A model generated the notes under the pieces. That model did not search any database. It was not told the origin of the DNA and saw only the letters and a program-made list of their open reading frames with translations. A stretch of DNA of 64,000 bases from Brevibacillus_H sp049846925 (GTDB lineage: Bacteria; Bacillota; Bacilli; Brevibacillales; Brevibacillaceae): NCBI RefSeq assembly GCF_049846925.1, contig NZ_JBNCMT010000028.1, positions 10,558-74,557 of the forward strand, in the 5' to 3' direction. A program made the position numbers and the translations under genes. Of this stretch, positions 17,862 to 27,762 are shown piece by piece. Position 1 is the stretch's first letter, and each line of letters starts with the position of its first letter.

Positions 17862-18081
17862 GGCAACCTCCCTGTTTTGAAACTATTTCTCTATTAATAA
17901 TAAAATTTAAAGCTTGTCCATATCGTACTATAAATTAAGCGATCGCGACTGTGGTCGTTTTTCAGTAGACCCTAGGATAAAATTATATAGTAAAATTATG
18001 GGATGTGAGTGATTATACTTTAAAACACGATAAAGTGATAAACATAACCAAAATCTTGAACAACGAAAGAGGTACATACAC

Positions 18082-19179
18082 ATGTTGGCTTTCCTAATGA
18101 TTGTTGCAGGACTTATACTCTTTGCTTTTCTTTTCATAACCTACTATCCTGTTTTTGGTGGAAAAGCATCAAGGGAGAAAAGCGATACATTCAACCAATA
18201 CGAGAACTTCTCCGAAGGAAAGTTTGTGAATCAAATACCGACGATCATGGATATGAAAATAGGGACTACTATATCCGTCCTGAAAGATTTTCTGAGAGGC
18301 AACCCCAAAGGTAAGCCAGACCGATCAATTCCCATGGTGAGCTTGAATACTGCCAACTTACTTGATGATCATAAACAATCAAAAATAACCTGGTTTGGGC
18401 ACTCGGCATTCTTGCTGGAGGTTGACGGAAAAAGAATACTAATAGATCCGATGTTTGGAAATGCGCCCTCTCCCTTTCCTATATTTGGATCAAAGCGCTA
18501 CAGTGAGAAGTTGCCTTTTGAAATCGATGCCCTCCCTCTAATCGATGCTGTTATTTACTCGCATGATCATTATGACCATTTGGACTTTAGCACGATCAAA
18601 AAGTTGAAAGATAAGGTAAGTCAGTTCATTGTCCCGCTTGGTGTCGGGGCACACCTGGAAAGATGGGGGATCGATCAGGAGAAGATTTCAGAGCACGGCT
18701 GGTGGAGTGAATTTGAATGGAATGGACTGACACTTGTTTGTACGCCTGCAAGGCATTTTTCAGGAAGAAGTTTGACAGACCGAAATTCTACATTGTGGTG
18801 TTCATGGGTGATTACCACAGAGCAACTCAACATTTACTTTAGTGGGGATAGTGGCTATGGCCCTCATTTTAAAGAGATCGGGGAAAAATACGGACCATTT
18901 GACCTAACCCTGATGGAGTGTGGACAATACGATGAGCGCTGGTCAGCTATCCACATGGTCCCAGAGGAAACTGTACAGGCACATCTTGATGTGAATGGAA
19001 AAACCTTGGTACCGATACATTGGGCAGCCTTTACGCTGGCGTTGCATGACTGGACGGATCCAATCGAACGTGCTTGGAAGGAAGCCAAAAAGAAAAGTGT
19101 AGATATTTCTACTCCAAAAATAGGGGAAACGATCGTTCTCGATTCAGATCAATACCCTCGTTCAGCCTGGTGGAGATAG
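18082..19179 (+). CDS. Membrane-anchored MBL-fold hydrolase (NAPE-PLD-like)
   Basis: 365 aa, ATG after AAAGAGGTACATACAC. An N-terminal membrane segment (LAFLMIVAGLILFAFLFITY) anchors a metallo-beta-lactamase domain with WFGHSAFLLEVDGKRILIDP, SHDHYDHLD, TPARHFSGRSLTDRN, YFSGDSGYGPHF and VPIHWAAF. These are hallmarks of the NAPE-PLD/YfnE-like family of phosphodiesterases. It may act on a membrane lipid; substrate not known. Followed 15 bp later by the TIMP-like gene, so likely an operon. Confidence 0.85.
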   Translation: MLAFLMIVAGLILFAFLFITYYPVFGGKASREKSDTFNQYENFSEGKFVNQIPTIMDMKIGTTISVLKDFLRGNPKGKPDRSIPMVSLNTANLLDDHKQSKITWFGHSAFLLEVDGKRILIDPMFGNAPSPFPIFGSKRYSEKLPFEIDALPLIDAVIYSHDHYDHLDFSTIKKLKDKVSQFIVPLGVGAHLERWGIDQEKISEHGWWSEFEWNGLTLVCTPARHFSGRSLTDRNSTLWCSWVITTEQLNIYFSGDSGYGPHFKEIGEKYGPFDLTLMECGQYDERWSAIHMVPEETVQAHLDVNGKTLVPIHWAAFTLALHDWTDPIERAWKEAKKKSVDISTPKIGETIVLDSDQYPRSAWWR

Positions 19180-19194
19180 AGGAGGGGAGCCCGA

Positions 19195-19728
19195 ATGCGA
19201 AGGCAGCTAAATTTCATAACAATCGTTATTCTTAGTTGTTTATGGGCGCTTTTTTCATCACAAGGGTCAGTTTCCGCATGCTCCTGTGGCTATCCGCCAC
19301 CATCTCCACAGAAATCGATGGAGAACGTAGATTTTGTTTTTGCAGGCACAGTGAAAGAGATTCGTAGAACTAGAATGGGAATGGAAGTACTTTTCGACGT
19401 GCGAACAACGTGGAAAGGCATCGATCAGACACAAGTCCTCGTCATGACTGGTATGGGAGGCGGAGATTGCGGATATGAGTTTGAGAAAGGAAAAGAGTAT
19501 ATCGTGTATGGAGGGGATTATGATCCCTTTGAAGGAAAGTTATCAACCAATGTTTGCATGCGGACAAGAGAAATCTCAAAAGCCGGAGAAGACCTGTTGT
19601 ATCTGGGAGAAGGGGCAGTACCCACAGAGAAGGTAAATTTAGAGCATTGGGGAGCAGTCTGGTACTTGGCTGGAGCAGTAGCGGTATTCGGTTTTCTGCT
19701 CTATCGCATAGGCAAAGCCATTCGCTGA
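19195..19728 (+). CDS. Secreted TIMP/netrin-like domain protein with C-terminal anchor
   Basis: 177 aa; ATG after GAGGAGGGGAGCCCGA. A signal peptide (to about residue 25) is followed by the CSCGYPPPSPQ start typical of bacterial TIMP/NTR-like domains, then FAGTVKEI, RTTWKG, GDCGYEFEKGKEYIVYGG and LSTNVCMRT. The Cys pairs fit the disulfide core. A C-terminal membrane segment (VWYLAGAVAVFGFLLYRIG) anchors it. Bacterial NTR proteins have no firm role. Confidence 0.8.
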   Translation: MRRQLNFITIVILSCLWALFSSQGSVSACSCGYPPPSPQKSMENVDFVFAGTVKEIRRTRMGMEVLFDVRTTWKGIDQTQVLVMTGMGGGDCGYEFEKGKEYIVYGGDYDPFEGKLSTNVCMRTREISKAGEDLLYLGEGAVPTEKVNLEHWGAVWYLAGAVAVFGFLLYRIGKAIR

Positions 19729-19929
19729 TCTATCTCCCGGAAATAAAAAAGTGAGCGCCGATTCCGTATCGACGCTCCAAGAGATAAAGGGAGTAGAGGT
19801 GTGTGAATCAGCAACCGACTACTTTTAGGGGGAGTAGGGTTCTGAAACTCGCTCTTCTCAAGAGAAGAGTACCTATACTATCATATTCCCCACTTCTATC
19901 ATCGTTAAACCTGTTTTAAACCTACTTTT

Positions 19930-21216
19930 TTAAAATTTTTTTGCGAACCGAGCAACATCTGCACTGTGACGGCCTGCCACATAACCAGAAGAGAAGGCAA
20001 TCGTAATATTGTACCCACCTGTATGAGCGTGGACATCCATTACTTCCCCGGCAAAAAACAGACCAGAAACCAGCTTGGATTGCATGGTTTTAGGGTCAAT
20101 TTCCTTTACAGAAACGCCTCCTCCCGTGATAAAAGCCTCCTGGATGGAGAGTGTTCCCGTAATCGTGAGAGGGAACGCCTTTATCAACTGAATGAAGGTT
20201 TGCCAATTTTTTTTGGACAAATTGCTGAAGGTGGTCTCTTCCGGAATGGATGATAGAGAAAGGAGAGTCGAAAGCAATCGCTCTGGTAAAAAACCTCTTA
20301 GCACATTTTTTACTGATTTTTTCGGTTGTGCTTCCATGCTCTCCCACGATTCCGCAAAAAGCTCCTCGCTAGTATCATCTGGCCTGCAATCAATTTCCAG
20401 CCGCAAAGGGATTTGACCATATTTTCGCAAGGCAATGGATACATAGTGTCCCATTCGAAGGGCTGCTGGTCCTGATATGCCAAAATGGGTAAAGATCATA
20501 TCGCCTGTCTGGGCTGATAGTTTTTTTCCTTTGGGGTCCAACAGGGTCATCTTGATGTCTCGAAGCGATAGCCCTTGCAGTCGTTTCTCTTTTATGTACG
20601 GATCGTTTGACAAAAGGGGAACCTCGGTTGGATACAACTCGGTAATGGTATGACCGGCCGCTTTTGCCCATTCATATCCGTCACCCGTCGAGCCTGTCTG
20701 TGGCACCGAACAACCCCCTACCGCAATGATTACGCATGGAGCATCCAGCTTTTCACCGCTTGTCAGTTGTATCCCCCGACACTCTCCATTTTCATACAAT
20801 ACATTGTCCACCGGAGCGTTAGTTCTGATCTCCACGCCCATTTTGCGAATCTCTCCGATCAGCGCATTGGCAACAGTGATTGCTTTATCAGATACAGGAA
20901 ACATCCGCCCGTTGTCTTCTTCTTTTAACGGAACACCGAGCTCCTCGAAGAAATAGATAATATCCTGGTTGCTGAATTGAGCCAATGCGCTATGCATGAA
21001 ACGCCCGTTCCCCGGCATCATTTTAATCAGTTCATCTAGTTCTTTGGCATTGGTCACGTTGCATCGTCCACCGCCAGAGATAATGAGCTTTCGCCCCAGT
21101 TTTTCTCCTTTTTCAACCAAACACACACGTGCGTGATTCGAAGCAGCGGAGTAGGCAGCCATCAGACCGGCGGGGCCGCCTCCGATCACGATGACATCAT
21201 AAGAGCTGTTCTTCAT
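19930..21216 (-). CDS. FAD-dependent oxidoreductase (BaiN/HI0933-like, YtfP family)
   Basis: 428 aa. The N-terminal Rossmann dinucleotide motif is VIVIGGGPAGLMAAYSAA; RKLIISGGGRCNVTN, a second nucleotide contact, CVIIAVGGCSVPQTGSTGDG, and the C-terminal GLFFAGEVMDVHAHTGGYNI motif identify the HI0933 family. Function of these flavoproteins is not settled; a role in flavin-dependent reduction is assumed. B. subtilis YtfP is a likely orthologue. Confidence 0.9.
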   Translation of the reverse strand: MKNSSYDVIVIGGGPAGLMAAYSAASNHARVCLVEKGEKLGRKLIISGGGRCNVTNAKELDELIKMMPGNGRFMHSALAQFSNQDIIYFFEELGVPLKEEDNGRMFPVSDKAITVANALIGEIRKMGVEIRTNAPVDNVLYENGECRGIQLTSGEKLDAPCVIIAVGGCSVPQTGSTGDGYEWAKAAGHTITELYPTEVPLLSNDPYIKEKRLQGLSLRDIKMTLLDPKGKKLSAQTGDMIFTHFGISGPAALRMGHYVSIALRKYGQIPLRLEIDCRPDDTSEELFAESWESMEAQPKKSVKNVLRGFLPERLLSTLLSLSSIPEETTFSNLSKKNWQTFIQLIKAFPLTITGTLSIQEAFITGGGVSVKEIDPKTMQSKLVSGLFFAGEVMDVHAHTGGYNITIAFSSGYVAGRHSADVARFAKKF

Positions 21217-21322
21217 TGTAAAGTACCATCCTTTAATCTTCTATCTTTTCATCATAACGAATCAGACAGGGATTTTCCAATGGATGGAGCAACTCGACTG
21301 CTGTTTCGCAACTGTGCCATCG

Positions 21323-21736
21323 TTAGGCAAGCAAACTGCTCTCCTCATCACGACTATGAATGCTATTAATCAACAACAAAGCCGTGAAACGTGACAGTAT
21401 CTCCTCGTTTACATCGTGTTCCTCGAGAAGTCCTTTTGTCTGTGCAACAATCTTTCGCAAGAGATCGTGATCACGAGTGAGCTTGGTGATTTGTTCAGCG
21501 AGCTCTGGACGCCCGGTCAGTACCTCTTGATAGAAACCTTCTTCCTCTGCTTCAGCGTGGGCAAGGGTGCGTGTTTCCCAATGTTCAAGCAGTGCTTCCG
21601 CCGCCAATCTAGCATGTTCTCTTCGACCATCTCTATATAATTGTGTGAGCATTTCCGTCATATTTTGGGCTTCCGAATAAGCACCATCGTGGATCGAGCG
21701 ATGGGAGTGGAGTTTTCGCAGCGAAGGGCCAGACAT
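21323..21736 (-). CDS. Hemerythrin-like (HHE-type) domain protein
   Basis: 137 aa, ATG after AAAGGAGAAGCGAA. Four-helix pattern with conserved His/Glu ligands: HSHRSIHDG, HWETRTLAHAEAEEEGFY, LTRDHDLLRKI and SIHSRDEESSLL. Such proteins bind O2 or NO at a di-iron site. It is divergent from narG, and one copy of the 112-bp repeat lies between them. A role in nitrosative protection beside nitrate respiration is plausible but inferred. Confidence 0.75.
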   Translation of the reverse strand: MSGPSLRKLHSHRSIHDGAYSEAQNMTEMLTQLYRDGRREHARLAAEALLEHWETRTLAHAEAEEEGFYQEVLTGRPELAEQITKLTRDHDLLRKIVAQTKGLLEEHDVNEEILSRFTALLLINSIHSRDEESSLLA

Positions 21737-21765
21737 TTCGCTTCTCCTTTCTAAATAGTTCAGAA

Positions 21766-21877
21766 TTTATAAGTTTGGGGCCCCGCCCGACGATGCACAG
21801 GACGTGCGAGTGTCGACGATGCAACACGGATGTTGCGTTTAGTCGACCGCCAGCTATCTTCTTGTGTCGGGTGGGTT
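21766..21877. repeat. 112-bp palindromic repeat, copy 1
   Basis: Same sequence family as 29668-29778 and in the same orientation. Begins TTTATAAGTTTGGGGCCCC and ends GTGTCGGGTGGGTT. The core is a nested hairpin: GTCGAC - GAT - GCAACA - 4-base loop - TGTTGC - GNTTA - GTCGAC, with the left-hand CAC AGGAC GTG mini-hairpin. In this copy the ends can pair through CCCGAC/GTCGGG. No reading frame of its own is convincing. Confidence 0.8.
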
Positions 21878-21999
21878 ATCTAGTAATTCAAGCCTTGCCA
21901 TATCGAAAGTTTCCTAGACCTGTATTTCCTAATAGGTGAATAATCCTCATTAGCTTGGAAGATAATTCTAGAAGGAAAGTAGTGGAAAGGAGTTCTGTT

Positions 22000-24900
22000 A
22001 TGAGTAAAAAAGTATCTCCTTTATTGAAAAAATTAAGGTACTTCGGTAAATCGGAACCGTTAACGAATCATAGTGTCCTTTCTCCTTATGGTCGTGATTC
22101 GGAGAAAGTCTACCGTCGCCGCTGGCAACATGATAAAGTCGTTCGCACTACACACGGTGTAAACTGTACAGGTTCCTGCAGTTGGAAAGTCCATGTAAAA
22201 GACGGGATCATTGCTTGGGAAACACAGCAGACAGATTACCCGACCACTGGCCCAGACATGCCGGAATATGAACCGCGTGGATGTCCAAGAGGCGCTTCCT
22301 TTTCATGGTATACATACAGCCCGTTGCGCGTTCGTTATCCATACATCCGCAGTTCTCTCCTGAAGTTGTGGCGAGAATCTTTGGCGCAAACGAAAGATCC
22401 GGTAGCTGCCTGGAGAGAGATCATCTCTGATCCTGCGAAATCAAGTCGATATAAGAAAGCAAGAGGGAAAGGCGGTTTTGTCAGGGTAGATTGGGAAGAA
22501 GTAAATACGCTCATCTCTGCCTCGCTGATTCAAACTATTCAAGATTATGGCCCTGACCGGATTTTTGGTTTTTCACCGATTCCTGCCATGTCAATGGTGA
22601 GCTACGCAGGCGGTGGGAGATTCCTATCGTTGTTGGGCGCACCTCTATTAAGTTTTTATGACTGGTATGCTGACCTTCCTCCAGCCTCTCCACAGATTTG
22701 GGGAGAGCAAACAGACGTGCCAGAAAGCTCTGACTGGTTTAACTCTAGTTATTTGCTGATCTGGGGGTCCAATGTGCCGCAAACAAGGACGCCAGATGCT
22801 CATTTTATGGTGGAATCTCGCTATCGTGGAACAAAAGTGGTTGCGGTAAGTCCTGATTACGCAGAATTCGTCAAGTTTGCGGATAACTGGTTGCCCGTTC
22901 AGGCCGGAATGGATGCTGCATTGGCAATGGCGATGACGCATGTCATTTTGAAAGAATTCTATGTGGACCAGCAAGTAGAGTATTTCACCAATTACGTCCA
23001 GAAATATACGGACCTGCCTTTTCTGATTACGTTAAAAAAACGGGGAGACAATTACGTTTCTGAACGCTTTTTGCGTGCCAATGACATTGGTTTGCCGCAT
23101 TCCAACGCTGATTGGAAAACAGTTGTCTGGGATAGTCAGGCAAAAGGTTTTGCGGTTCCGAATGGCACAATCGGACATCGTTGGGAGGATAAAGGAAACT
23201 GGAACCTGCACATGCAGGATGAAGACAGCCAAGCTCAAATTACACCTGCGTTAACTTTTTTGGGGGAAGAAGATACAATCGTGCAATTAGAGATTCCACA
23301 TTTTGAACTAGAAGATAGAACGGTGCTGAAGAGGGGAATTCCAGTAAAAGCAATCGAGCAAAATGGTGAAACCGTCTACGTTACCACTGTCTTTGACATC
23401 CTGTTGGCCAAAACCGGCGTATCTCGCAATCTGCCCGGCGATTATCCTGCGAACTACGATGATCTGATGCCATATACGCCTGCATGGCAAGAGGGAATCA
23501 CCGGAGTGGATCGCCATCTTGCAGCACAAATTGCTCGGGAGTTTGCCCAAAATGCGATCGATTCCAAAGGACGCTCGATGATTATTATGGGGTCTGGAAT
23601 CAATCACTGGTACCACTCCGACACGATTTATCGAGCCATCTTGAATCTCGTTCTGTTGACCGGTTCCCAGGGAGTGAATGGTGGGGGCTGGGCACATTAT
23701 GTCGGCCAAGAAAAATGCAGACCGTTGGAAGGCTGGCAAACAGTAGCGATGGCTCGTGACTGGGGAGGACCGCCACGGCTGCAAAACGGAACCTCCTTTT
23801 TCTACTTCGCAACAGAACAACATCGATACGAGGATCAGAGGATCAGTGATCAAATCTCGCCACTGATCGATAAACCACGCTATCAGCATAGTGGTGATTA
23901 CAACTATTTGGCTGCACGTTTGGGCTGGCTGCCTTCTTATCCTCAGTTTGATCAGAATTCAACCAAGCTGTTTGAGCAATCGAAGGCCGGTACGAACGAA
24001 GAAGCGATTTCCTATGTCGTTGATCAGGTGAAGCAAGGGAAATTGGCTTTTTCCATTGAGAATCCTTCAGACCCGGTGAACTTTCCGAGGGTGATGTTTG
24101 TCTGGCGTGCCAACCTGATCGGCAGCTCGGCTAAAGGCAATGAGTATTTTATGAAGCACTTGCTAGGTACGCATCACGCCAATCTGAGCGAACAGAATGA
24201 TGAGCTGAGAACGACAGAGATCAAATGGGATGAGAACTCGCCAGAAGGCAAGCTTGATCTGATGATTAACGTGGATTTCCGCATGTGCGGGACTGGCTTG
24301 TACTCCGATATTGTCCTTCCAGCAGCGACATGGTACGAGAAATACGACATCAGCAGCACAGATATGCATCCGTTTATCCATCCATTTAATCCGGCGATTA
24401 CACCTCCATGGGAAGCCAGATCAGACTGGGATTTCTTTAAAAAGCTGGCCTATACGTTCCAGGAAATGGCGGGCAAGTACTTCCCGGAGAAAGTGAAAGA
24501 CATTGTGGCAACGCCGCTCCTGCATGATTCAAGAGATGAGACAGCACAACCGAATGGGGCAATCATGGACTGGAAATATGGCGCCTTCGAACCAGTACCC
24601 GGAGTGAACTTCCCTCGATTGCACATTGTCGAGCGTGATTATACCAAAGTGTACGACAAGTACATTTCGCTTGGACCAATGGTGAAAGAACAGATTGGTT
24701 CCAAGGGAATGGGATGGAAGGCTGAGGAAGAGTATAACAAATTAAAAGCCTTAATCGGTACGTCCACACAAACAGCCGATTATAAAGATTGCCCCAGCCT
24801 ATTCACTGACCGCAATGCTGCTGAGACAATTTTGACCTTGTCCAGTACGACCAATGGTTCCCTTGCACTCAAGGCATGGAAAGCACTTGAGAAAATAACG

Positions 24901-25680
24901 GGGCAAAAGCTGGCTGATCTTGTGGAGGAACGAGCAGAAGAACATATGAAATTTAACGAAATCACTGCTCAGCCAAGAAAAGTTCTCTCATCTCCCGTTT
25001 TTAGCGGAACGGAGACAGGCAATCGCAAATACTCACCTTTTACCACCAACGTGGAAAAGCTGATCCCTTGGCGCACCCTGACAGGTCGTCAGCATTTTTA
25101 CCTGGATCATGAGACAATGATTGAATTTGGTGAAGAACTGCCCACGTTTAAAGGGCCGTTGCGCAAAGCAGCTTTTTATGCCAGTGATCATCGCCCGGTC
25201 GCAAGAGGAAAAGAAATTGCCCTTCGCTATCTGACTCCGCATTACAAATGGTCCTTCCACAGCACATACGGTGATACACTGCCGATGCTGACCATGTTCC
25301 GTGGTGGCCCACACGTCTGGATGAACAATGAGGATGCAGCTGAAGCGGAGATTACTGACAATGATTGGTTGGAAATGTATAACCGTAACGGTGTCGTTGT
25401 GGCACGAGCCGTTGTCAGTCATCGCCTGCCGAGGGGAATTGCTTTTATGTATCACGTTCAGGAGCGGCATATCAACGTGCCGGGTTCACCAACGACGAAA
25501 CTGCGAGGCGGTACATTTAACAGCCCGACAAGGATCCATGTGAAACCAACTCAGATGATTGGTGGCTATGCGCAACTTAGCTTTGGCTTTAATTATTACG
25601 GTCCAACAGGCAATCAGCGCGATGAACAGGTGATCATTCGTCGCTTGTCCAGAGATGAGGTGAATTGGCTTGAGAATTAA
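22000..25680 (+). CDS. narG: Respiratory nitrate reductase, alpha subunit
   Basis: 1226 aa, full length; ATG after AAAGGAGTTCTGTT. Catalytic molybdopterin subunit of membrane-bound NarGHI, which reduces nitrate with electrons from menaquinol on the cytoplasmic side. The Fe-S (FS0) site is HGVNCTGSCSW with a later Cys in RGCPRGASF, with His as ligand as is typical of NarG. Molybdenum cofactor segments WGSNVPQTRTPDAH and DFRMCGTGLYSDIVLP are present. No twin-arginine leader, as usual. First gene of narGHJI; narH starts inside its last codons. Confidence 0.97.
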   Translation: MSKKVSPLLKKLRYFGKSEPLTNHSVLSPYGRDSEKVYRRRWQHDKVVRTTHGVNCTGSCSWKVHVKDGIIAWETQQTDYPTTGPDMPEYEPRGCPRGASFSWYTYSPLRVRYPYIRSSLLKLWRESLAQTKDPVAAWREIISDPAKSSRYKKARGKGGFVRVDWEEVNTLISASLIQTIQDYGPDRIFGFSPIPAMSMVSYAGGGRFLSLLGAPLLSFYDWYADLPPASPQIWGEQTDVPESSDWFNSSYLLIWGSNVPQTRTPDAHFMVESRYRGTKVVAVSPDYAEFVKFADNWLPVQAGMDAALAMAMTHVILKEFYVDQQVEYFTNYVQKYTDLPFLITLKKRGDNYVSERFLRANDIGLPHSNADWKTVVWDSQAKGFAVPNGTIGHRWEDKGNWNLHMQDEDSQAQITPALTFLGEEDTIVQLEIPHFELEDRTVLKRGIPVKAIEQNGETVYVTTVFDILLAKTGVSRNLPGDYPANYDDLMPYTPAWQEGITGVDRHLAAQIAREFAQNAIDSKGRSMIIMGSGINHWYHSDTIYRAILNLVLLTGSQGVNGGGWAHYVGQEKCRPLEGWQTVAMARDWGGPPRLQNGTSFFYFATEQHRYEDQRISDQISPLIDKPRYQHSGDYNYLAARLGWLPSYPQFDQNSTKLFEQSKAGTNEEAISYVVDQVKQGKLAFSIENPSDPVNFPRVMFVWRANLIGSSAKGNEYFMKHLLGTHHANLSEQNDELRTTEIKWDENSPEGKLDLMINVDFRMCGTGLYSDIVLPAATWYEKYDISSTDMHPFIHPFNPAITPPWEARSDWDFFKKLAYTFQEMAGKYFPEKVKDIVATPLLHDSRDETAQPNGAIMDWKYGAFEPVPGVNFPRLHIVERDYTKVYDKYISLGPMVKEQIGSKGMGWKAEEEYNKLKALIGTSTQTADYKDCPSLFTDRNAAETILTLSSTTNGSLALKAWKALEKITGQKLADLVEERAEEHMKFNEITAQPRKVLSSPVFSGTETGNRKYSPFTTNVEKLIPWRTLTGRQHFYLDHETMIEFGEELPTFKGPLRKAAFYASDHRPVARGKEIALRYLTPHYKWSFHSTYGDTLPMLTMFRGGPHVWMNNEDAAEAEITDNDWLEMYNRNGVVVARAVVSHRLPRGIAFMYHVQERHINVPGSPTTKLRGGTFNSPTRIHVKPTQMIGGYAQLSFGFNYYGPTGNQRDEQVIIRRLSRDEVNWLEN

Positions 25681-27217
25681 AGCGCAGTTTGGGATGGTGA
25701 TGAATCTCGACAAGTGTATTGGCTGTCATACATGCAGCATTACCTGTAACAACACCTGGACGAACCGGCAAGGCGCTGAGTACATGTGGTGGAACAATGT
25801 TGAGACCAAACCAGGGGTCGGCTATCCAATCGAGTGGGAAAATCAGAACAAACATAAAGGTGGCTGGATTCTCAAGAACGGTAAACTGGAGCTTCGTGCT
25901 GGCGGTCGATTAAACAAGCTGTTGCAGATCTTTCACAACCCGGATTTGACGCCAATTGACGAATACTATGAACCATGGACGTATACCTATGAAAATTTGA
26001 TCAAGAGTACGGAAAAAGAACACCAACCAGTGGCTCGCCCCGTTTCACAGCTTTCGGGCGAGTATATGGATATCAAGTGGGGCCCCAACTGGGAAGATGA
26101 TTTGGCAGGTGTGTATCAAACAGGCAAGCGAGATCCCAACATCCAGGGGATTCAAGAGAAAGTGAAGTTTGAATTTGAACAAACCTTTATGATGTATCTG
26201 CCGCGTATCTGCGAGCACTGCATTAATCCATCGTGCCTCTCTTCTTGTCCATCTGGAGCCATCTACAAACGGGAAGAGGATGGCATTGTCCTCGTGGATC
26301 AAGATGCTTGCCGAAGCTGGCGCTTTTGTATGACGGGTTGTCCTTACAAGAAGGTGTACTTCAACTGGAAAACCAACAAGGCAGAGAAGTGCACCTTCTG
26401 CTTCCCCCGAATTGAAGCAGGGCTCCCAACGGTATGCTCGGAAACCTGTGTGGGACGGCTCCGCTATATCGGGATTGTGCTGTATGATCTGGATAAAGTC
26501 GAAGCGGCTGCTTCTGTCTCAGATGAAAAAGAGTTGTATCATGCCCATCTCGGCGTATTTCTTGACCCGCATGATCCTGAAATCATCAAAGAAGCGAGAA
26601 AACAGGGCATTGCCGAGGATTGGATTGAAGCAGCACAACGTTCGCCGGTCTACAAGCTGGCCGTAGAACAAAAAATTGCACTTCCTCTTCATCCAGAATA
26701 TCGCACACTGCCAATGGTCTGGTATATTCCGCCGCTTAGCCCAATCATGGGGGCGTTCAATGGAAAACAGGATACCATTGACCCTCATGTCATCTTCCCG
26801 GCGATTGATGAATTACGCATTCCAATCGAGTACCTGGCCAATTTGTTATCGGCAGGCGACACCACTATTATTCGCAATGTCTTGAAGCGGTTGGTGGCGA
26901 TGAGAAGTTACATGCGCAGCGTCAATCTGGGGCAAGAACCCGATCAGGCAGTGATTGATGCAGTAGGGATGACAGAGCAAACCATACGTGACATGTACGA
27001 GCTGGCAGCGATTGCGAAATACTCTGATCGCTTTGTCATACCGCCTTCTCATCGTGAAGAGGCAGACAATATGTATTTGGGCCAAGGCTCGGTTGGCTAT
27101 GACTTTATGGAAGGCTGCTCAGGCTGCAGTATAGGCCCTAAAGACGGAACCGAGTTTTACAAATTCGGCTATGATTACTGGGGGGATACGAGTGGAAGAG
27201 CATCAGAGAGTGTTTAA
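25670..27217 (+). CDS. narH: Respiratory nitrate reductase, beta subunit
   Basis: 515 aa; TTG start, overlapping narG by 11 bp. Iron-sulfur subunit carrying four clusters: CIGCHTCSITCNNTW; CEHCINPSCLSSCPSG; CRSWRFCMTGCPY; and the Cys around CTFC and VCSETCVGRLRY. The Trp in CRSWRFC (where ferredoxin motifs have Cys) marks the [3Fe-4S] cluster, as known from NarH. It passes electrons from NarI haem to NarG. Confidence 0.97.
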   Translation: MRIKAQFGMVMNLDKCIGCHTCSITCNNTWTNRQGAEYMWWNNVETKPGVGYPIEWENQNKHKGGWILKNGKLELRAGGRLNKLLQIFHNPDLTPIDEYYEPWTYTYENLIKSTEKEHQPVARPVSQLSGEYMDIKWGPNWEDDLAGVYQTGKRDPNIQGIQEKVKFEFEQTFMMYLPRICEHCINPSCLSSCPSGAIYKREEDGIVLVDQDACRSWRFCMTGCPYKKVYFNWKTNKAEKCTFCFPRIEAGLPTVCSETCVGRLRYIGIVLYDLDKVEAAASVSDEKELYHAHLGVFLDPHDPEIIKEARKQGIAEDWIEAAQRSPVYKLAVEQKIALPLHPEYRTLPMVWYIPPLSPIMGAFNGKQDTIDPHVIFPAIDELRIPIEYLANLLSAGDTTIIRNVLKRLVAMRSYMRSVNLGQEPDQAVIDAVGMTEQTIRDMYELAAIAKYSDRFVIPPSHREEADNMYLGQGSVGYDFMEGCSGCSIGPKDGTEFYKFGYDYWGDTSGRASESV

Positions 27218-27722
27218 GCTTGCATCAATTCTTCTGCATTATCCGGATCAAGAGTGGGTAGCGGACGAGGATTTGTGGTGGGAAGTACAAGCTTTAGAGA
27301 ACCGCACTGTGCGTGAAAAGTTTTCACATTTCCTAGCCTACCTGAAAGAGACACCGATGGAAGGGATATGTGAAAATTACGTGGATACCTTTGATTTGAA
27401 CGATAAAACGACTCTTTATCTCACCTACACGATTTTTGGTGAGAATCAGGAGCGAGGGTCGGCATTTCTCAAGTTAAAGGACGAATTCTATGCAGCAGAT
27501 CTACCCTTGGAAGACGACGAGCTGCCTGATTTTCTGCCTTTAATCCTGGAGTTTGCCTCCATTGCCAGGGACGATTTTACGCAGAAAGTATTTTTGATTC
27601 ATAAGCGTGCTATCGACCAATTGTTGACAGAGCTTGTACAGAGCGGAAATCCTTATCAATGGGTACTGGAAGCGTGCACAATGGCAATTGATTCATTTTT
27701 GGAGGACAGAAAAGCATCATAA
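27192..27722 (+). CDS. narJ: Nitrate reductase assembly chaperone
   Basis: 176 aa from a GTG after GGGGGG, overlapping narH. Features typical of NarJ: FKLASILLHYPDQEW at the start, YVDTFDLNDKTTLYLTYTIFG in the middle, and DDELPDFLPLILEFAS. NarJ is a dedicated chaperone that keeps NarG ready for molybdenum cofactor insertion before membrane docking; it is not part of the final enzyme. Confidence 0.95.
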   Translation: MEEHQRVFKLASILLHYPDQEWVADEDLWWEVQALENRTVREKFSHFLAYLKETPMEGICENYVDTFDLNDKTTLYLTYTIFGENQERGSAFLKLKDEFYAADLPLEDDELPDFLPLILEFASIARDDFTQKVFLIHKRAIDQLLTELVQSGNPYQWVLEACTMAIDSFLEDRKAS

Positions 27723-27762
27723 GAAAAGGATTAAAAAACCGCACAGTGAGTGGAGGGTTTCC

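Noticed and set aside
19851..19868. Palindrome CTCTTCTC-AA-GAGAAGAG
   Set aside because: Loop of two bases is too tight for a terminator hairpin and no target gene or known site fits; left out.
21633..21827. Minus-strand open frame of 64 codons running through repeat copy 1
   Set aside because: It overlaps the hemerythrin gene in another frame and the repeat; no ribosome site and low-complexity translation. Not a gene.
23308..23889. Long minus-strand open frames inside narG
   Set aside because: Antisense shadows of a strongly coding gene; no ribosome sites and no family match.
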